A DNA stretch of 64,000 nt from Woeseia sp. (lineage in GTDB: Bacteria; Pseudomonadota; Gammaproteobacteria; Steroidobacterales; Woeseiaceae): positions 1,178,001-1,242,000 of the forward strand of contig JAJFKW010000001.1 of the NCBI GenBank assembly GCA_021773015.1, given 5' to 3'. The first letter of the stretch is position 1, and each line of letters starts with the position of its first letter. The notes under the pieces are model-generated. The model was not told the DNA's origin. It ran no database searches and worked only from the letters and a program-made list of their open reading frames with translations. This document shows, piece by piece, positions 34,810 to 43,865 of the stretch. The translations under genes and the position numbers were made by a program.

Positions 34810-36147
34810 CTAGCGAATATGCAGACGGTAGGCAACCAAGCCGCCGAACACTAGCGGTACAGCGAATATATAAAAGTTGGCTGACATGTCGAGCCCGGCA
34901 GCGATGAACACTCCCGCCACATAGGGACCAACGACCGCGCCAAACCGCCCAAGTCCGATTGCCCAGCCGATACCCGTGCTACGAATCTCAGTTGGATAGG
35001 CCTTCGCCGCTGCGCTGTATAATCCGGTGAAACCGCCCTGCTGCAATATGCCAATCAAGAATATAATCGACAATAGCAGGTTTAGATTGTTGGGTGCGGC
35101 CGCGAATACCGCCATGCCAATTGCCGACGTAATCAGCATGCCACAAATCAAGTTGGTGAGTTTGAATCTCGTGGCAAGTATGCCCATTAGGAAAATTCCG
35201 ATTACGCCACCCAAATTGAACAAAAAGAATGCTCGTCGGCCAGTCGCCACGTCATAACCCGAATCTTCAATCAACTTCGGAATCCAACTCATCAGGAAAT
35301 AAAGCGTACCAAAACAGAGAAAAAATGCCGACCAGAGCGTCAGCGTTCTAATGGCATGTTCTCGCGCGAGCAGCTTTAGCATATTGTTGATGATGCCCGT
35401 TTTTGATTTTGTTTCGGCTTGGGCAACCACCGGCATGGCATCAATATTCGGCTTTTTCAGCTTGGTGAGAATGGCATTGACGCGCTTTATCGCCCCTGTA
35501 GGGCGGCGTTCAAACAAGTACTTCAAAGATTCTGGAATAAATATCCAGGCGATGAAGCCCATCGCCAGTGTCACGGCACCGCCAAACCAAAACATACCGC
35601 GCCAACCATAGTCGGGCATGATATATCCCGCAACGACCGACGTTAGCACCGCGCCCATCGGATACCCCGCGGTCGTCGCGGCGACGGACAGCGAGCGATA
35701 CTTTTCTGGACTGTATTCAGCCGCCAACGTCGCTTGGCTGGCCAACATCGCACCTGCTCCCGCACCACTAATGAATCGAAGTATCATGAATTCCGAAAGT
35801 GACGATGCGTTAGCGGTAAATAGAATCGATATGCCGACAAGTGCGACACTCAAAATGATCATTTTTCGCCGGCCGATAATGTCGGATACCGGTGCAAGAA
35901 ACATTGCACCCATCATCATGCCGGCCAAAGCAAAGCTAAATATCAAGCCAAGCCTGTCCGGCGTCAGCTGTAGTTCCTGCGATACGGCTCCGGCAACCAC
36001 CGCCATCGCGGTGATATCGAATCCATCGAGCATATTCAGAAACATGCACATTCCGACGACCAAAAACTGCTGGCCGCTCACCTGACCATTATCGATTACC
36101 TCTGAGACAAGGCTTGCGCTGCTTTTTGTTGTATTGCTATCAGTCAC
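34810..36147 (-). CDS. MFS transporter, aromatic acid:proton symporter (AAHS) family
   Basis: This is an inner-membrane importer of aromatic acids, with 445 residues and about 12 hydrophobic segments. The first segment contains NMLDGFDITAMAV, the acidic D-G-F-D motif typical of the 4-hydroxybenzoate/protocatechuate carriers PcaK and GenK. The loop 2-3 signature is APVSDIIGRRKMIIL, and a second copy-like motif appears in the C-terminal half near RFKLTNL. An importer of 4-hydroxybenzoate, protocatechuate or related acids would match the lig cluster starting about 1.2 kb away, although it is on a different transcript. Confidence 0.88.
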   Translation of the reverse strand: MTDSNTTKSSASLVSEVIDNGQVSGQQFLVVGMCMFLNMLDGFDITAMAVVAGAVSQELQLTPDRLGLIFSFALAGMMMGAMFLAPVSDIIGRRKMIILSVALVGISILFTANASSLSEFMILRFISGAGAGAMLASQATLAAEYSPEKYRSLSVAATTAGYPMGAVLTSVVAGYIMPDYGWRGMFWFGGAVTLAMGFIAWIFIPESLKYLFERRPTGAIKRVNAILTKLKKPNIDAMPVVAQAETKSKTGIINNMLKLLAREHAIRTLTLWSAFFLCFGTLYFLMSWIPKLIEDSGYDVATGRRAFFLFNLGGVIGIFLMGILATRFKLTNLICGMLITSAIGMAVFAAAPNNLNLLLSIIFLIGILQQGGFTGLYSAAAKAYPTEIRSTGIGWAIGLGRFGAVVGPYVAGVFIAAGLDMSANFYIFAVPLVFGGLVAYRLHIR

Positions 36148-36468
36148 TCAATGACTCCGGTTTTTCAATGCCAATGGATATTCAACAAACGTCGCACAGG
36201 CCACCTGTTCGGTCGCACCACATGATTTGCTGTCGTCTGAGTTCCGGCGGGTATTTTCGGGCTAACAGCATTAAGGTAGCAAGATTGTCTCTGGCCGTCC
36301 TCATTTCGGTGATTATTCGCCTCTGTGGCAAACAAAATGAATGGCGCGAAGGGGCATAATCCGAGGTTATTTGCTCAGAATGAAGATAACCTCACTGGGT
36401 TCTCAGCACTGCGGCAGAAATAATGGGCGCGACTTCCGATATAAGCACAGCAAATTCGAGCCGTAGTC
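36148..36468. other. 321-base divergent intergenic region with an inverted repeat
   Basis: This interval separates the divergent MFS and sodium-symporter genes. It holds GAGGTTAT (36363-36370) and ATAACCTC (36386-36393), perfect inverted arms with a 15-base spacer, about 75 bases before the symporter start. The spacing suits a dimeric regulator, for example a LysR type (T-n11-A-like halves). I see no small gene or RNA in the rest. Confidence 0.4.
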
Positions 36469-37338
36469 ATGGATAGCGCAGAACTGGTTTTCACAAAACT
36501 TGTGCCTGCAATCCTCTTTATTCTGATGTTCGGTATGGGACTTTCGTTGACGCCTACCGATTTCATGCGTGTCATCGCATACCCTAAAGCTGCTGTCATA
36601 GGTCTTGTTGGGCAAATGGTATTACTACCGACGCTCGCCTTTTTCCTTGCCATTATCCTGGACGCGCCACCTGCAATAGCGATTGGCGGCATGCTTCTCG
36701 CCGCATGTCCTGGAGGCGTGACATCGAACGGCTACGTTTTCGTCAGTCGTGGCGATCTGGGTCTGTCTGTCACCCTGACGGCAATAACCAGTATTCTCAC
36801 TATTTTCACCATTCCTATGATCGCCTGGTTTGCCTTACATTTTTTTCTGGAAAGTGGCCAGGCGCCGCATTTGCCGGCAGGTCGCGTTGTCTATCGACTT
36901 GCTTTGCTGACGGCACTACCGGTCGGTATCGGCATGCTCGTGCGACACGTTCGAGCAAGCTGGGCGGCTGCCAGTATTGAGTTGCTTCGACGGATTTCGC
37001 TCGCACTACTTCTGGTGATCATTATTGGTGCAACAATTGGCACTTTTGACACTATTGCAAAGCACTTGCTTAGCGCCGGCGTCCTCGCCGTCTGTTTAAA
37101 CCTGTCAAGCATGGCGTTAGGCTATTTTCTTGGTCGATCCGCGGGACTCCCAAAGACACAAGTGCGCACCATCACTTTCGAAATCGGTGTGCAAAATCTC
37201 AGTTTGGCCGTATTGGTCGCAGTCACCATTCTGGATAGGCCGGAGTTCGCGGTACTTGCCGTGGTCTACGCGTTCGTTATGAAAATAACGGTATTGACAC
37301 TGATAGCCTATTGGCGCCGGACGCCCGTATTCGACTAA
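36469..37338 (+). CDS. bile acid:sodium symporter (BASS)-family transporter
   Basis: This is an inner-membrane sodium-coupled carrier of organic acids, 289 residues with 9-10 hydrophobic segments. Family patterns include ILFILMFGMGLSLTPTDF at the N terminus, GGMLLAACPGGVTSNGYVFVS with the crossing-helix PGG motif, and VRTITFEIGVQNLSLAVLVA with the conserved E-G/Q-N. Bacterial members take up pantoate, pyruvate or taurocholate-like compounds. The stop is only 3 bases from the stop of the ligC gene on the other strand, so transcripts must collide here. A role in uptake of an aromatic or dicarboxylic acid is inferred from location only. Confidence 0.88.
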   Translation: MDSAELVFTKLVPAILFILMFGMGLSLTPTDFMRVIAYPKAAVIGLVGQMVLLPTLAFFLAIILDAPPAIAIGGMLLAACPGGVTSNGYVFVSRGDLGLSVTLTAITSILTIFTIPMIAWFALHFFLESGQAPHLPAGRVVYRLALLTALPVGIGMLVRHVRASWAAASIELLRRISLALLLVIIIGATIGTFDTIAKHLLSAGVLAVCLNLSSMALGYFLGRSAGLPKTQVRTITFEIGVQNLSLAVLVAVTILDRPEFAVLAVVYAFVMKITVLTLIAYWRRTPVFD

Positions 37339-37341
37339 CGG

Positions 37342-38286
37342 CTATTTCGACAGCAAGTTTTGTAAGCGGTCAAGCGTCTCCATGGCCGGCATTACCCGCG
37401 CAACACTAGAGATTGGCTCGCGCTGTTCGCGAATTGATGCGACAAACTCTCGATCTTGCAACTCAATACCATTGCTAATAGCTCCTATGACGCTCAAATC
37501 GATTGGCTTCTCGTAACCGTCCACCAGATCGTCATAGCGGGCAATATAGGTTCCATTGTCACAGATATAACGAAAGAACGTTCCCAGTGGCCCATCGTTA
37601 TTGAAGGATAATGTCAGCGTGCAAAGCGCGCCGGATGGCACTTTCATGCCGATACTCATATCCATTGCGATTCCCAATTCAGGATGCGCGGGTCCTTGCA
37701 ACGCCTGCAACTCACTTGCAGTTTCATCTGTCTGATACTGAAACAAATCCACTGTGTGGCATGCGTGGTGCCAGAGCAGATGATCTGTCCAACTTCTTGG
37801 TTTTCCTTCGGCATTGGTATTCGTGCGACGAAAGAAAAACGTTTGAACGTCCAGATGCTGTAACGTCATTTCGCCAGCGCGCAGTTTATTGTGAATCCAT
37901 TGGTGACTGGGATTGAATCTACGCGTATGACCCGCCATCGCCAGTTTGCCCGACTTCAATTGCATTTCATGGATCTTCCGCGCATCCGCGAGAGAATCCG
38001 CGATGGGAATTTCGATTTCCACGTGCTTGCCCGCGTCAAGCACAGCAATGGCTTGCGCCGCATGAATCGGCGTAGGCGACGTAATAATTGCCGCATCTAT
38101 GTCCGGCTGATCCAGACCTTCGTCCAATGACGTCGTCCAAAATGGTATGTCGTGTTTTTGTGCGAACATGGCCGTCGCATTTTCTTCGCCACCCACCAAT
38201 GCAGCAATCTCAACACCATCAATGTTTTGTATGCCTGCCGCGTGCTTGTTTGCAAATGCACCTTCGCCCACCAAACAAATTTTCAT
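37342..38286 (-). CDS. ligC: 4-carboxy-2-hydroxymuconate-6-semialdehyde dehydrogenase
   Basis: LigC oxidises the protocatechuate ring-cleavage product, as its cyclic hemiacetal, to 2-pyrone-4,6-dicarboxylate with NADP. The 314 residues match the LigC length. The Gfo/Idh/MocA-type Rossmann motif is MKICLVGEGAFANKHAAGIQ; the family-specific segments are HVEIEIPIADSLADARKI, replacing the usual EKP, AGHTRRFNPSHQWI, and FFFRRTNTNAEGKPRSWTDH with LLWHHACHTVDLF. It is the last gene of the minus-strand lig operon, 83 bases after ligB, with AAGGAG upstream of its ATG. Confidence 0.93.
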   Translation of the reverse strand: MKICLVGEGAFANKHAAGIQNIDGVEIAALVGGEENATAMFAQKHDIPFWTTSLDEGLDQPDIDAAIITSPTPIHAAQAIAVLDAGKHVEIEIPIADSLADARKIHEMQLKSGKLAMAGHTRRFNPSHQWIHNKLRAGEMTLQHLDVQTFFFRRTNTNAEGKPRSWTDHLLWHHACHTVDLFQYQTDETASELQALQGPAHPELGIAMDMSIGMKVPSGALCTLTLSFNNDGPLGTFFRYICDNGTYIARYDDLVDGYEKPIDLSVIGAISNGIELQDREFVASIREQREPISSVARVMPAMETLDRLQNLLSK

Positions 38287-38369
38287 GCGGCGTTCTCTCC
38301 TTGATCGCGAACAGCCTATTAGGCGTTCTCGCTAGTCCCCGACAAAACCAGCATGTCGAGACCTACACT

Positions 38370-39209
38370 CTAATCATTTTCCAAAATGATTAGTCCGGCG
38401 GCAGTATTCGACGCCGGTACATGATAATGCCTATGAACTTCTTTGACCTTATCATCCAATGCGCCACGCATAATAAGCCACATGACCATCTCAATCCCTT
38501 CTGATCCTGCTTCCATCATATATTCTTGATGGCTAATTTCTGTCAAGGCTTTGGGATCTCCGCTCAGCTGATCCAAGAATTTATTATCAAATTCCGCGTT
38601 GATGACACCCGCCCTTTCTCCCTGCAATTGATGCGACATTCCGCCCGTACCAAATATTGCCACGCGAAGGTCGGAATCGAAATTCTCCAATGCCTTCCTT
38701 ATTGCCTTACCGAGCTTGTAGCAGCGCAACCCAGTTGGCGGTGGATACTGTATGACATTCACGCAAAGTGGGATAACCCTGCAGGGCCAGGCGTCTGGCT
38801 TTCCACAGGCAATCGACAGCGGCACCGTCAAGCCGTGATCGACCGGCATTTTGTTGCCTATCGCCATATCGAACTCGTCAAGAATTAACGACTCCGCAAG
38901 ATGCCATGCAAGCTCTGGATGGCCTTTCACAACGGGCACATCTCTTGGCCCGTAACCCTCGTCTGCCGGTGGAAATTCGTCGGCAACGCCGAGTAAAAAT
39001 GTGGGGATCAATTCTAGTGAAAAAGCGGAAGCATGATCGTTATAGACGATGATCGCGACATCCGGCTTAACGTCCTTCATCCACTCGCGTGCTTTTTCAT
39101 AGCCATCAAACAGTGGTTTCCAGTAGGCTTCAGTCGTTTTATCGTGGTCTACCGCCGCACCAATGGCGGGAACGTGTGAGGTCCCTAGTCCACCAACAAT
39201 CGTCGTCAT
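38370..39209 (-). CDS. ligB: protocatechuate 4,5-dioxygenase, beta (catalytic) subunit
   Basis: LigB is the Fe(II) extradiol dioxygenase subunit that opens protocatechuate between C4 and C5. The iron ligands are visible: His in GLGTSHVPAIGAAV, His in VYNDHASAFSLE, and Glu in AGSEGIEMVMWLIMRGALDD. The catalytic base His is in GTGGMSHQLQGERAGVIN. Other segments, such as GHPELAWHLAESLILDEFDM and QYPPPTGLRCYKLG, match the Sphingobium protein closely. At 279 residues it lacks the C-terminal tail of about 20 residues of that homologue. Its ATG overlaps the ligA stop (ATGA). Confidence 0.95.
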   Translation of the reverse strand: MTTIVGGLGTSHVPAIGAAVDHDKTTEAYWKPLFDGYEKAREWMKDVKPDVAIIVYNDHASAFSLELIPTFLLGVADEFPPADEGYGPRDVPVVKGHPELAWHLAESLILDEFDMAIGNKMPVDHGLTVPLSIACGKPDAWPCRVIPLCVNVIQYPPPTGLRCYKLGKAIRKALENFDSDLRVAIFGTGGMSHQLQGERAGVINAEFDNKFLDQLSGDPKALTEISHQEYMMEAGSEGIEMVMWLIMRGALDDKVKEVHRHYHVPASNTAAGLIILEND

Positions 39210-39610
39210 TTCTCGTCACCCAGTACATTCGGTCCGTTTCTGGGATTCCCTTGCAGATCCTTACCACCGGTTAACATGATTTCCCTAAATTCGTCTTCAG
39301 TGAGTCCACACATTGAACCACCCACCGCTTGCATCGATATTCGATCGAAAATAGCGAGTTTGAACGTGTAGTAAATATTTCCGCCCAATCGCAATAGCTC
39401 CAACCACTCGCGCCCAAGAACCGCCCACTGTTGCTCTGCGGTCAACGCAAACTTATCCAAATACGCTTTCTCGTCTGCACGAAAGGCCTCTCGATTGGCC
39501 TCATCGTTTAGCGACATACAAAACATATTCAGGTGGTAACCCTTGCGCGAATGCTCCTTATCGAATACAAATGTGCCAGGTATTGAATGTATGTCAGGTG
39601 TCTTGTTCAT
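39206..39610 (-). CDS. ligA: protocatechuate 4,5-dioxygenase, alpha subunit
   Basis: LigA is the small helical subunit that caps the active site of LigB. The 134 residues show the family pattern: IPGTFVFDKEHSRKGYHLNM at the N terminus, FCMSLNDEANREAFRADEKA, and GGSMCGLTEDEFREIMLTGG near the C terminus. The gene immediately precedes ligB with an ATGA overlap, as in known ligAB pairs, ensuring equal subunit supply. It follows the LysR-type regulator gene by 78 bases. Confidence 0.95.
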   Translation of the reverse strand: MNKTPDIHSIPGTFVFDKEHSRKGYHLNMFCMSLNDEANREAFRADEKAYLDKFALTAEQQWAVLGREWLELLRLGGNIYYTFKLAIFDRISMQAVGGSMCGLTEDEFREIMLTGGKDLQGNPRNGPNVLGDEK

Positions 39611-39688
39611 ATCTTGCAGCCTGGAAAAATTGTGTGGCGAACAGTAAATCAGCCCGCTCGATCCTGGAACAGCTTTTGATTTTAGAGG

Positions 39689-40921
39689 CTATGAAATCGA
39701 CTGCTCTAATTCTCCGACGTGTTTAACGACTTCCTTGATATCGTTCATCAATAGCTCGGCCGCGGGAGCAACGCTGCTTTGTGCACGTCGTGTGATGCCG
39801 ATGGGCCGCGTCGTTTCCGGCAAATCGAATGGCAGAGCCGCAAGCAACCCATATTGCTCCTCGTAGTAAATTTGGTGCTTCGAAAGGACCGTAATTTGAT
39901 CTGCCTCGGCCAGCAACGCTCGCACCATCACGGTTGAGCTGGTCTCCACAACGTGCTGTGGGGGCGCCAAATCGTGATTTTCCAGGGCCGCCTCGAATAA
40001 GTCTCGGGTCGGCGTGCCGCGCCGCGGTAATATCCATTCGAAATCCAACAAATCCGGCCAGCCGATGACTTTTTTGCTCTGCAATGGATGACCATTGCGA
40101 ACGATAAGTGACAACTTTTCTTCAAGTAACGGTTCTTCCACCAAATCTGTCTCCGCAGCAACACCCCTTAGCGCCCCGACGACGAAATCGACATCACCAC
40201 AGCGTAGTGATGTGACCAAATCATCATACGGTCCTTCCAAGGTAGAAACGTCGATGTACGGATGTGAATGCCGCATCATGGTGATCGCGCGCGGAAGAAT
40301 AAGCGTACGCACAAAAGGCAAACTGCCGACGGCAACTCTACCCGTCTTTACGCCTTTCATGCCGGCCAATTCGTCGCAGGCGTGGCTCAAGTGATTGCGT
40401 GCGAGTTTGATATATTGCACCAGCATGCGCGCGAACGTAGTCGGAATTGTTGCATTGGGTGTGCGTTCAAATAATGTAGTGTTGAGTGTATCTTCCAGCT
40501 TGCGCAAATTTGCCGAAATTGCAGCGGTCGTCACATGAAGCTGTTGTGCTGCAGCTACTAGGTTTTGTTGTTCTGCAGTTGCCAAGAATGCATCAAGCCA
40601 TTTGTCTGACACATCCATTTGAAAAAAACGTGCAACACTGGGCGATCCTGACATGGTCATTGGCGGTATGAGGCCGCCTGCACGTTCAAATGCGGCAGCC
40701 GCGAGCAGCGCGCCAGTTTCCAAGGCTTTTCCATAGGTTGTTAACGTAACCCCTTTAGACGAGCGATCGAATAACTCGACGTCGAGCTCACGCTCAAGGT
40801 CTTGCAGTGACTTGGTCACTGATGTTTGCGAGCGATTGACCGCCTTCGCCGCACCGGTGATGCTCGAATATTTGGCGGCGGCCAGAAACGTACGCGCTTG
40901 TCGGATGGTTACATTGGGCAC
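39689..40921 (-). CDS. LysR-type regulator with two N-terminal helix-turn-helix domains
   Basis: This is a probable regulator of the protocatechuate cluster, embedded between ligK and ligA on the same strand. At 410 residues it is about 100 longer than a normal LysR protein, because two LysR-type DNA-binding domains sit in tandem. The first is at about 5-62 (FLAAAKYSSITGAAKAVNRS, QTSVTKSLQDLERELDVELF). The second is at about 107-165 (FLATAEQQNLVAAAQQLHVT, TAAISANLRKLEDTLNTTLF). A single substrate-binding effector domain follows (GRVAVGSLPFVRTLILPRAI onward). The start is GTG at 40921 without a clear Shine-Dalgarno. The likely ligand is protocatechuate or a pathway intermediate. Confidence 0.9.
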   Translation of the reverse strand: MPNVTIRQARTFLAAAKYSSITGAAKAVNRSQTSVTKSLQDLERELDVELFDRSSKGVTLTTYGKALETGALLAAAAFERAGGLIPPMTMSGSPSVARFFQMDVSDKWLDAFLATAEQQNLVAAAQQLHVTTAAISANLRKLEDTLNTTLFERTPNATIPTTFARMLVQYIKLARNHLSHACDELAGMKGVKTGRVAVGSLPFVRTLILPRAITMMRHSHPYIDVSTLEGPYDDLVTSLRCGDVDFVVGALRGVAAETDLVEEPLLEEKLSLIVRNGHPLQSKKVIGWPDLLDFEWILPRRGTPTRDLFEAALENHDLAPPQHVVETSSTVMVRALLAEADQITVLSKHQIYYEEQYGLLAALPFDLPETTRPIGITRRAQSSVAPAAELLMNDIKEVVKHVGELEQSIS

Positions 40922-40951
40922 AGGGAAACTATAGCATTCGCTGTCGCAAAA

Positions 40952-41650
40952 TTAGGCCTCTAAGTCGTTAGACGAATCTAAATACTTCAGACCGGCGTCC
41001 CGTAACGGTCCGCGCATGTCGTACATATCGAGTCCGAGTTCACCTTTTTCCAAGCGCCCCCGCTTCGTCTCTTCATTCTGCTCACGAGCTGCAGCTTTTG
41101 CGGCGACCGAGTGCGCATCGCTGCGTGCAACCACACAAACGCCATCGTCGTCGGCGACAATGACATCGCCGGGCACAATATGCGCACCGGCGCAGACTAC
41201 GGGAACGTTGACACTGCCAAGCGTTGCTTTGACGGTGCCCTTCGCAGAAATCGCTCGAGACCAAACCGGGAAGCCCATATCGGTCAAGTCACGTACGTCT
41301 CGGACGCCTGCATCAATTACCAGCCCTCTAACACCACGGGCCATCGCAGACGTGGCGAGCAGATCGCCAAACATGCCATCCGTGTTGTCGGCCGTAAGCG
41401 CGACGACCAAAATATCGCCAGGCCGACAAAGTTCCAATGCAACGTGAATCATCCAGTTGTCACCTGGGTGTGCAAGGATTGTCACCGCACTGCCTGCTAT
41501 GCGGGCACCTGCATAAATCGGCCGCATATAAGGCTTCAGTAGCCCGGTGCGGCCCTGCGCCTCGTGCACGGTTGCCACGCCGCGGCTTGCGATCGCCGCA
41601 ATCTCAGTGTCAGGCGCGCGTTGTATATTTTTTATCGCCACCGTTTTCAT
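40952..41650 (-). CDS. ligK: 4-carboxy-4-hydroxy-2-oxoadipate aldolase (class II, RraA-like)
   Basis: LigK cleaves 4-carboxy-4-hydroxy-2-oxoadipate to pyruvate and oxaloacetate, the last pathway step, and often also decarboxylates oxaloacetate. The 232 residues carry the RraA-fold signatures: [53 protein letters not shown] with the Arg-Asp of the active site, and [21 protein letters not shown]. The ATG at 41650 has AAGGGA about 9 bases upstream; a TTG at 41659 is less likely. It lies between ligI and the LysR-type gene in the minus-strand operon. Confidence 0.93.
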   Translation of the reverse strand: MKTVAIKNIQRAPDTEIAAIASRGVATVHEAQGRTGLLKPYMRPIYAGARIAGSAVTILAHPGDNWMIHVALELCRPGDILVVALTADNTDGMFGDLLATSAMARGVRGLVIDAGVRDVRDLTDMGFPVWSRAISAKGTVKATLGSVNVPVVCAGAHIVPGDVIVADDDGVCVVARSDAHSVAAKAAAREQNEETKRGRLEKGELGLDMYDMRGPLRDAGLKYLDSSNDLEA

Positions 41651-41669
41651 CGTAGCCAATCCCTTATCC

Positions 41670-42533
41670 TTAAAAGTCGAAAAGACGCGCTGGATTATCC
41701 ACTAATATTCGCCTTTGCAGGCCCCTGTCGTCGATCATTTCCGGTATAACGTCCACTAAATCCGCATCATTCGGCATAATCTTTACGTTGGGGTGCGGCC
41801 AGTCTGTTCCCCAGATACACCGATCTGGCGCAGCCTTAACACAAGCAGCACCGAACGGTGCGGCGTCCGTAAACGGTGGTCCTGCGGCAGAAATACGTTC
41901 GCATCCCGAAATCTTTACCCACAGGTCTTCGCTGCTGCGCAATTTTTGCAACAGTGCCTGAAATGGCATCTGTCCGACACCGTCAGCTACCGGTACTCGC
42001 CCCATGTGATCGATGACAACAGGCAACGGAATTAATTCGATTACGGCCTCATACTCCAACAAGTCTTTGGCATCGAAATGCAATTCGACGTGCCAAGGTA
42101 AATGTTTCACCTTGTCGATAATTCTGAACATACGATCGAGATCGGGTGCGCCGCCCAAATGTTTGACGAAATTGAAGCGCACGCCACGAATACCACCTGC
42201 GTGCAATTCTTCTATGTACTCGCCGGAAAAAGCATCGTCGGCATTGCATACACCGCGATAACGGCCCTCGCTACTTGAGATAGCATCAAGCATTGCAGCG
42301 TTGTCGGTGCCGTGGCAGCTCGCTTGCACAATAATTGCGCGCTCAACACCCAATATACTATGCAGCCTACTTAGATTTTCTTTCGGCGCATCGGGCGGTG
42401 TATATTTACGAGACTCGGCATACGGAAACTGATCGCCAGGCCCGAAAACATGACAGTGTGTATCGCAGGCTCCAGGCGGCAATCGAAACGTTGGCGCTCG
42501 AGTGTGCGGATCGGGTGGTGCAATAGTTTTCAA
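41670..42533 (-). CDS. ligI: 2-pyrone-4,6-dicarboxylate hydrolase
   Basis: LigI opens the lactone 2-pyrone-4,6-dicarboxylate to 4-oxalomesaconate. It is an amidohydrolase-superfamily enzyme that needs no metal. Family features are [20 protein letters not shown] at about 22-41, [53 protein letters not shown] and [13 protein letters not shown]. The start is TTG at 42533 (reading KTIAPPDP), supported by GGAG five bases upstream and by the lack of a nearby in-frame ATG. The length of 287 residues is normal. It is 19 bases upstream of ligK. Confidence 0.93.
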   Translation of the reverse strand: MKTIAPPDPHTRAPTFRLPPGACDTHCHVFGPGDQFPYAESRKYTPPDAPKENLSRLHSILGVERAIIVQASCHGTDNAAMLDAISSSEGRYRGVCNADDAFSGEYIEELHAGGIRGVRFNFVKHLGGAPDLDRMFRIIDKVKHLPWHVELHFDAKDLLEYEAVIELIPLPVVIDHMGRVPVADGVGQMPFQALLQKLRSSEDLWVKISGCERISAAGPPFTDAAPFGAACVKAAPDRCIWGTDWPHPNVKIMPNDADLVDVIPEMIDDRGLQRRILVDNPARLFDF

Positions 42534-42567
42534 TGTTTCTCCGAGTCTGCCGAACTACAGCCGATCA

Positions 42568-43668
42568 TCATTTTCCATCCCAGATTTGCCTATTGACGAA
42601 CACCTGACCTTGCATTATCGAACGTGCGGTTCGGACGATACCGACACGCCGCACCAAGTCGCTTGGGTTTGCTGAGTCGCCCGTCAAAAGACGAACGGTC
42701 AACGCTCCTGTTGGATGTTCAATGCCCAGCGTCTTTTCCGCTCCTTCTGGAATACGCGAAATATCGTGAGCGACCGACCCAGAAATCATACACGAGGTGG
42801 CTACCGACACGGCACCCAACACGCCAATAGAACGATGGCATACGTGAGGTATGAAGGTACGCGTCGCAATAAGCCCCGAATGCTGCGGCGGTGCCACCAA
42901 ACACGTCTTCGGTATGGTTTTACTGCTAACGTCGCCTAACGACATGGCCGCGCCCGCCTGCAATCTGATGGCTTCCAGTGCAGCTTTGAGATCGTCATCA
43001 GCATCAAGTGCCTCTGGCGCCTCATAGCCCGACAGACCAAAATCTGCCGCGCGCAACACAACAACCGGCATACCGTTGTCGACACAAGTTGCAGCTACGC
43101 CGTTGAACGAATCCTGAACATTGCCCGTTGGTAATATTGCACCGGTTGCCGAACCTGCTATATCGAGAAAATCCGTAATCAGCGCGGCATGTGTTCCCGG
43201 CACGCCGTCAATCGATGTGCTGCCATGGTAGGTGAGTGTTCCGCCTGGGGTTGAAATGGTGAGATGGGCGATACTTTGGCTATTCAACATGCAAACGCGA
43301 ATGATCGTCTCGTCGCCCGACGCCTTCATGAGCCCAGATTCCAGAGCGAAAGGGCCAACGCCTGCCAATATGTTTCCACAATTCTGCAAGGACGTGACTT
43401 TTTGTTCGGTAGGCATCACTTGCAAGAACAAAAAGTCTAAATCAGCATCGTCACGCGCAGAAGGGCTGACCAGCGCCACTTTACAGGTCAGCGGGTGCCC
43501 TCCACCCAAACCGTCGATTTGTAAAGCATCTGGTCCACCGATCACTGAAAGCAATATTTCGTCGCGCAGACCCTGATCCTTTGGTAAATCGCTAGAGAGG
43601 AAATACAGGCCGCGAGAAGTGCCGCCACGAATCACATGGCATGGAATGGCTGTCTGATCTGATTGCAT
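42568..43668 (-). CDS. ligU: 4-oxalomesaconate tautomerase (PrpF family)
   Basis: LigU shifts the double bond of (4E)-oxalomesaconate so that LigJ can hydrate it. It belongs to the PrpF/diaminopimelate-epimerase fold. The N terminus IPCHVIRGGTSRGLYFL is the family signature. Later features are DGLGGGHPLTCKVALVSP, QNCGNILAGVGPFALESGL with the active-site region, and the C-terminal IEHPTGALTVRL. I chose ATG at 43668, giving 366 residues; ATGs at 43689 and further upstream extend the protein beyond the family start. It is the first gene of the ligUIK-lysR-ABC operon, divergent from the amidohydrolase/ligJ/pobA group. Confidence 0.92.
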   Translation of the reverse strand: MQSDQTAIPCHVIRGGTSRGLYFLSSDLPKDQGLRDEILLSVIGGPDALQIDGLGGGHPLTCKVALVSPSARDDADLDFLFLQVMPTEQKVTSLQNCGNILAGVGPFALESGLMKASGDETIIRVCMLNSQSIAHLTISTPGGTLTYHGSTSIDGVPGTHAALITDFLDIAGSATGAILPTGNVQDSFNGVAATCVDNGMPVVVLRAADFGLSGYEAPEALDADDDLKAALEAIRLQAGAAMSLGDVSSKTIPKTCLVAPPQHSGLIATRTFIPHVCHRSIGVLGAVSVATSCMISGSVAHDISRIPEGAEKTLGIEHPTGALTVRLLTGDSANPSDLVRRVGIVRTARSIMQGQVFVNRQIWDGK

Positions 43669-43865
43669 AGTACGATGATAATGCCGCATCACCAGGGAAA
43701 AAGACGAATGCTGCGGTGATATTTCGTTGCACGGCCATCGATATTCATCTGCCACCGCCCACTGACTCTGTGGATTCTGGCCCAATGTACTTCGCTATCG
43801 TTTACGACATAAAATTCGTCAACGCCGTATCAGTTCAGAATTTCTTTCTTTCAAGGATCCTCCGC
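43669..43865. promoter_or_regulatory. divergent control region of the lig cluster
   Basis: About 197 bases separate ligU (minus) from the amidohydrolase gene (plus) and must hold the promoters of both halves of the pathway. I find no strong palindrome, only ATCACC/GGTGAT arms at about 43688 and 43728. A ribosome-binding site AAGGA is visible just ahead of the plus-strand ATG. It is the natural place for binding of the embedded LysR-type regulator. Confidence 0.4.
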
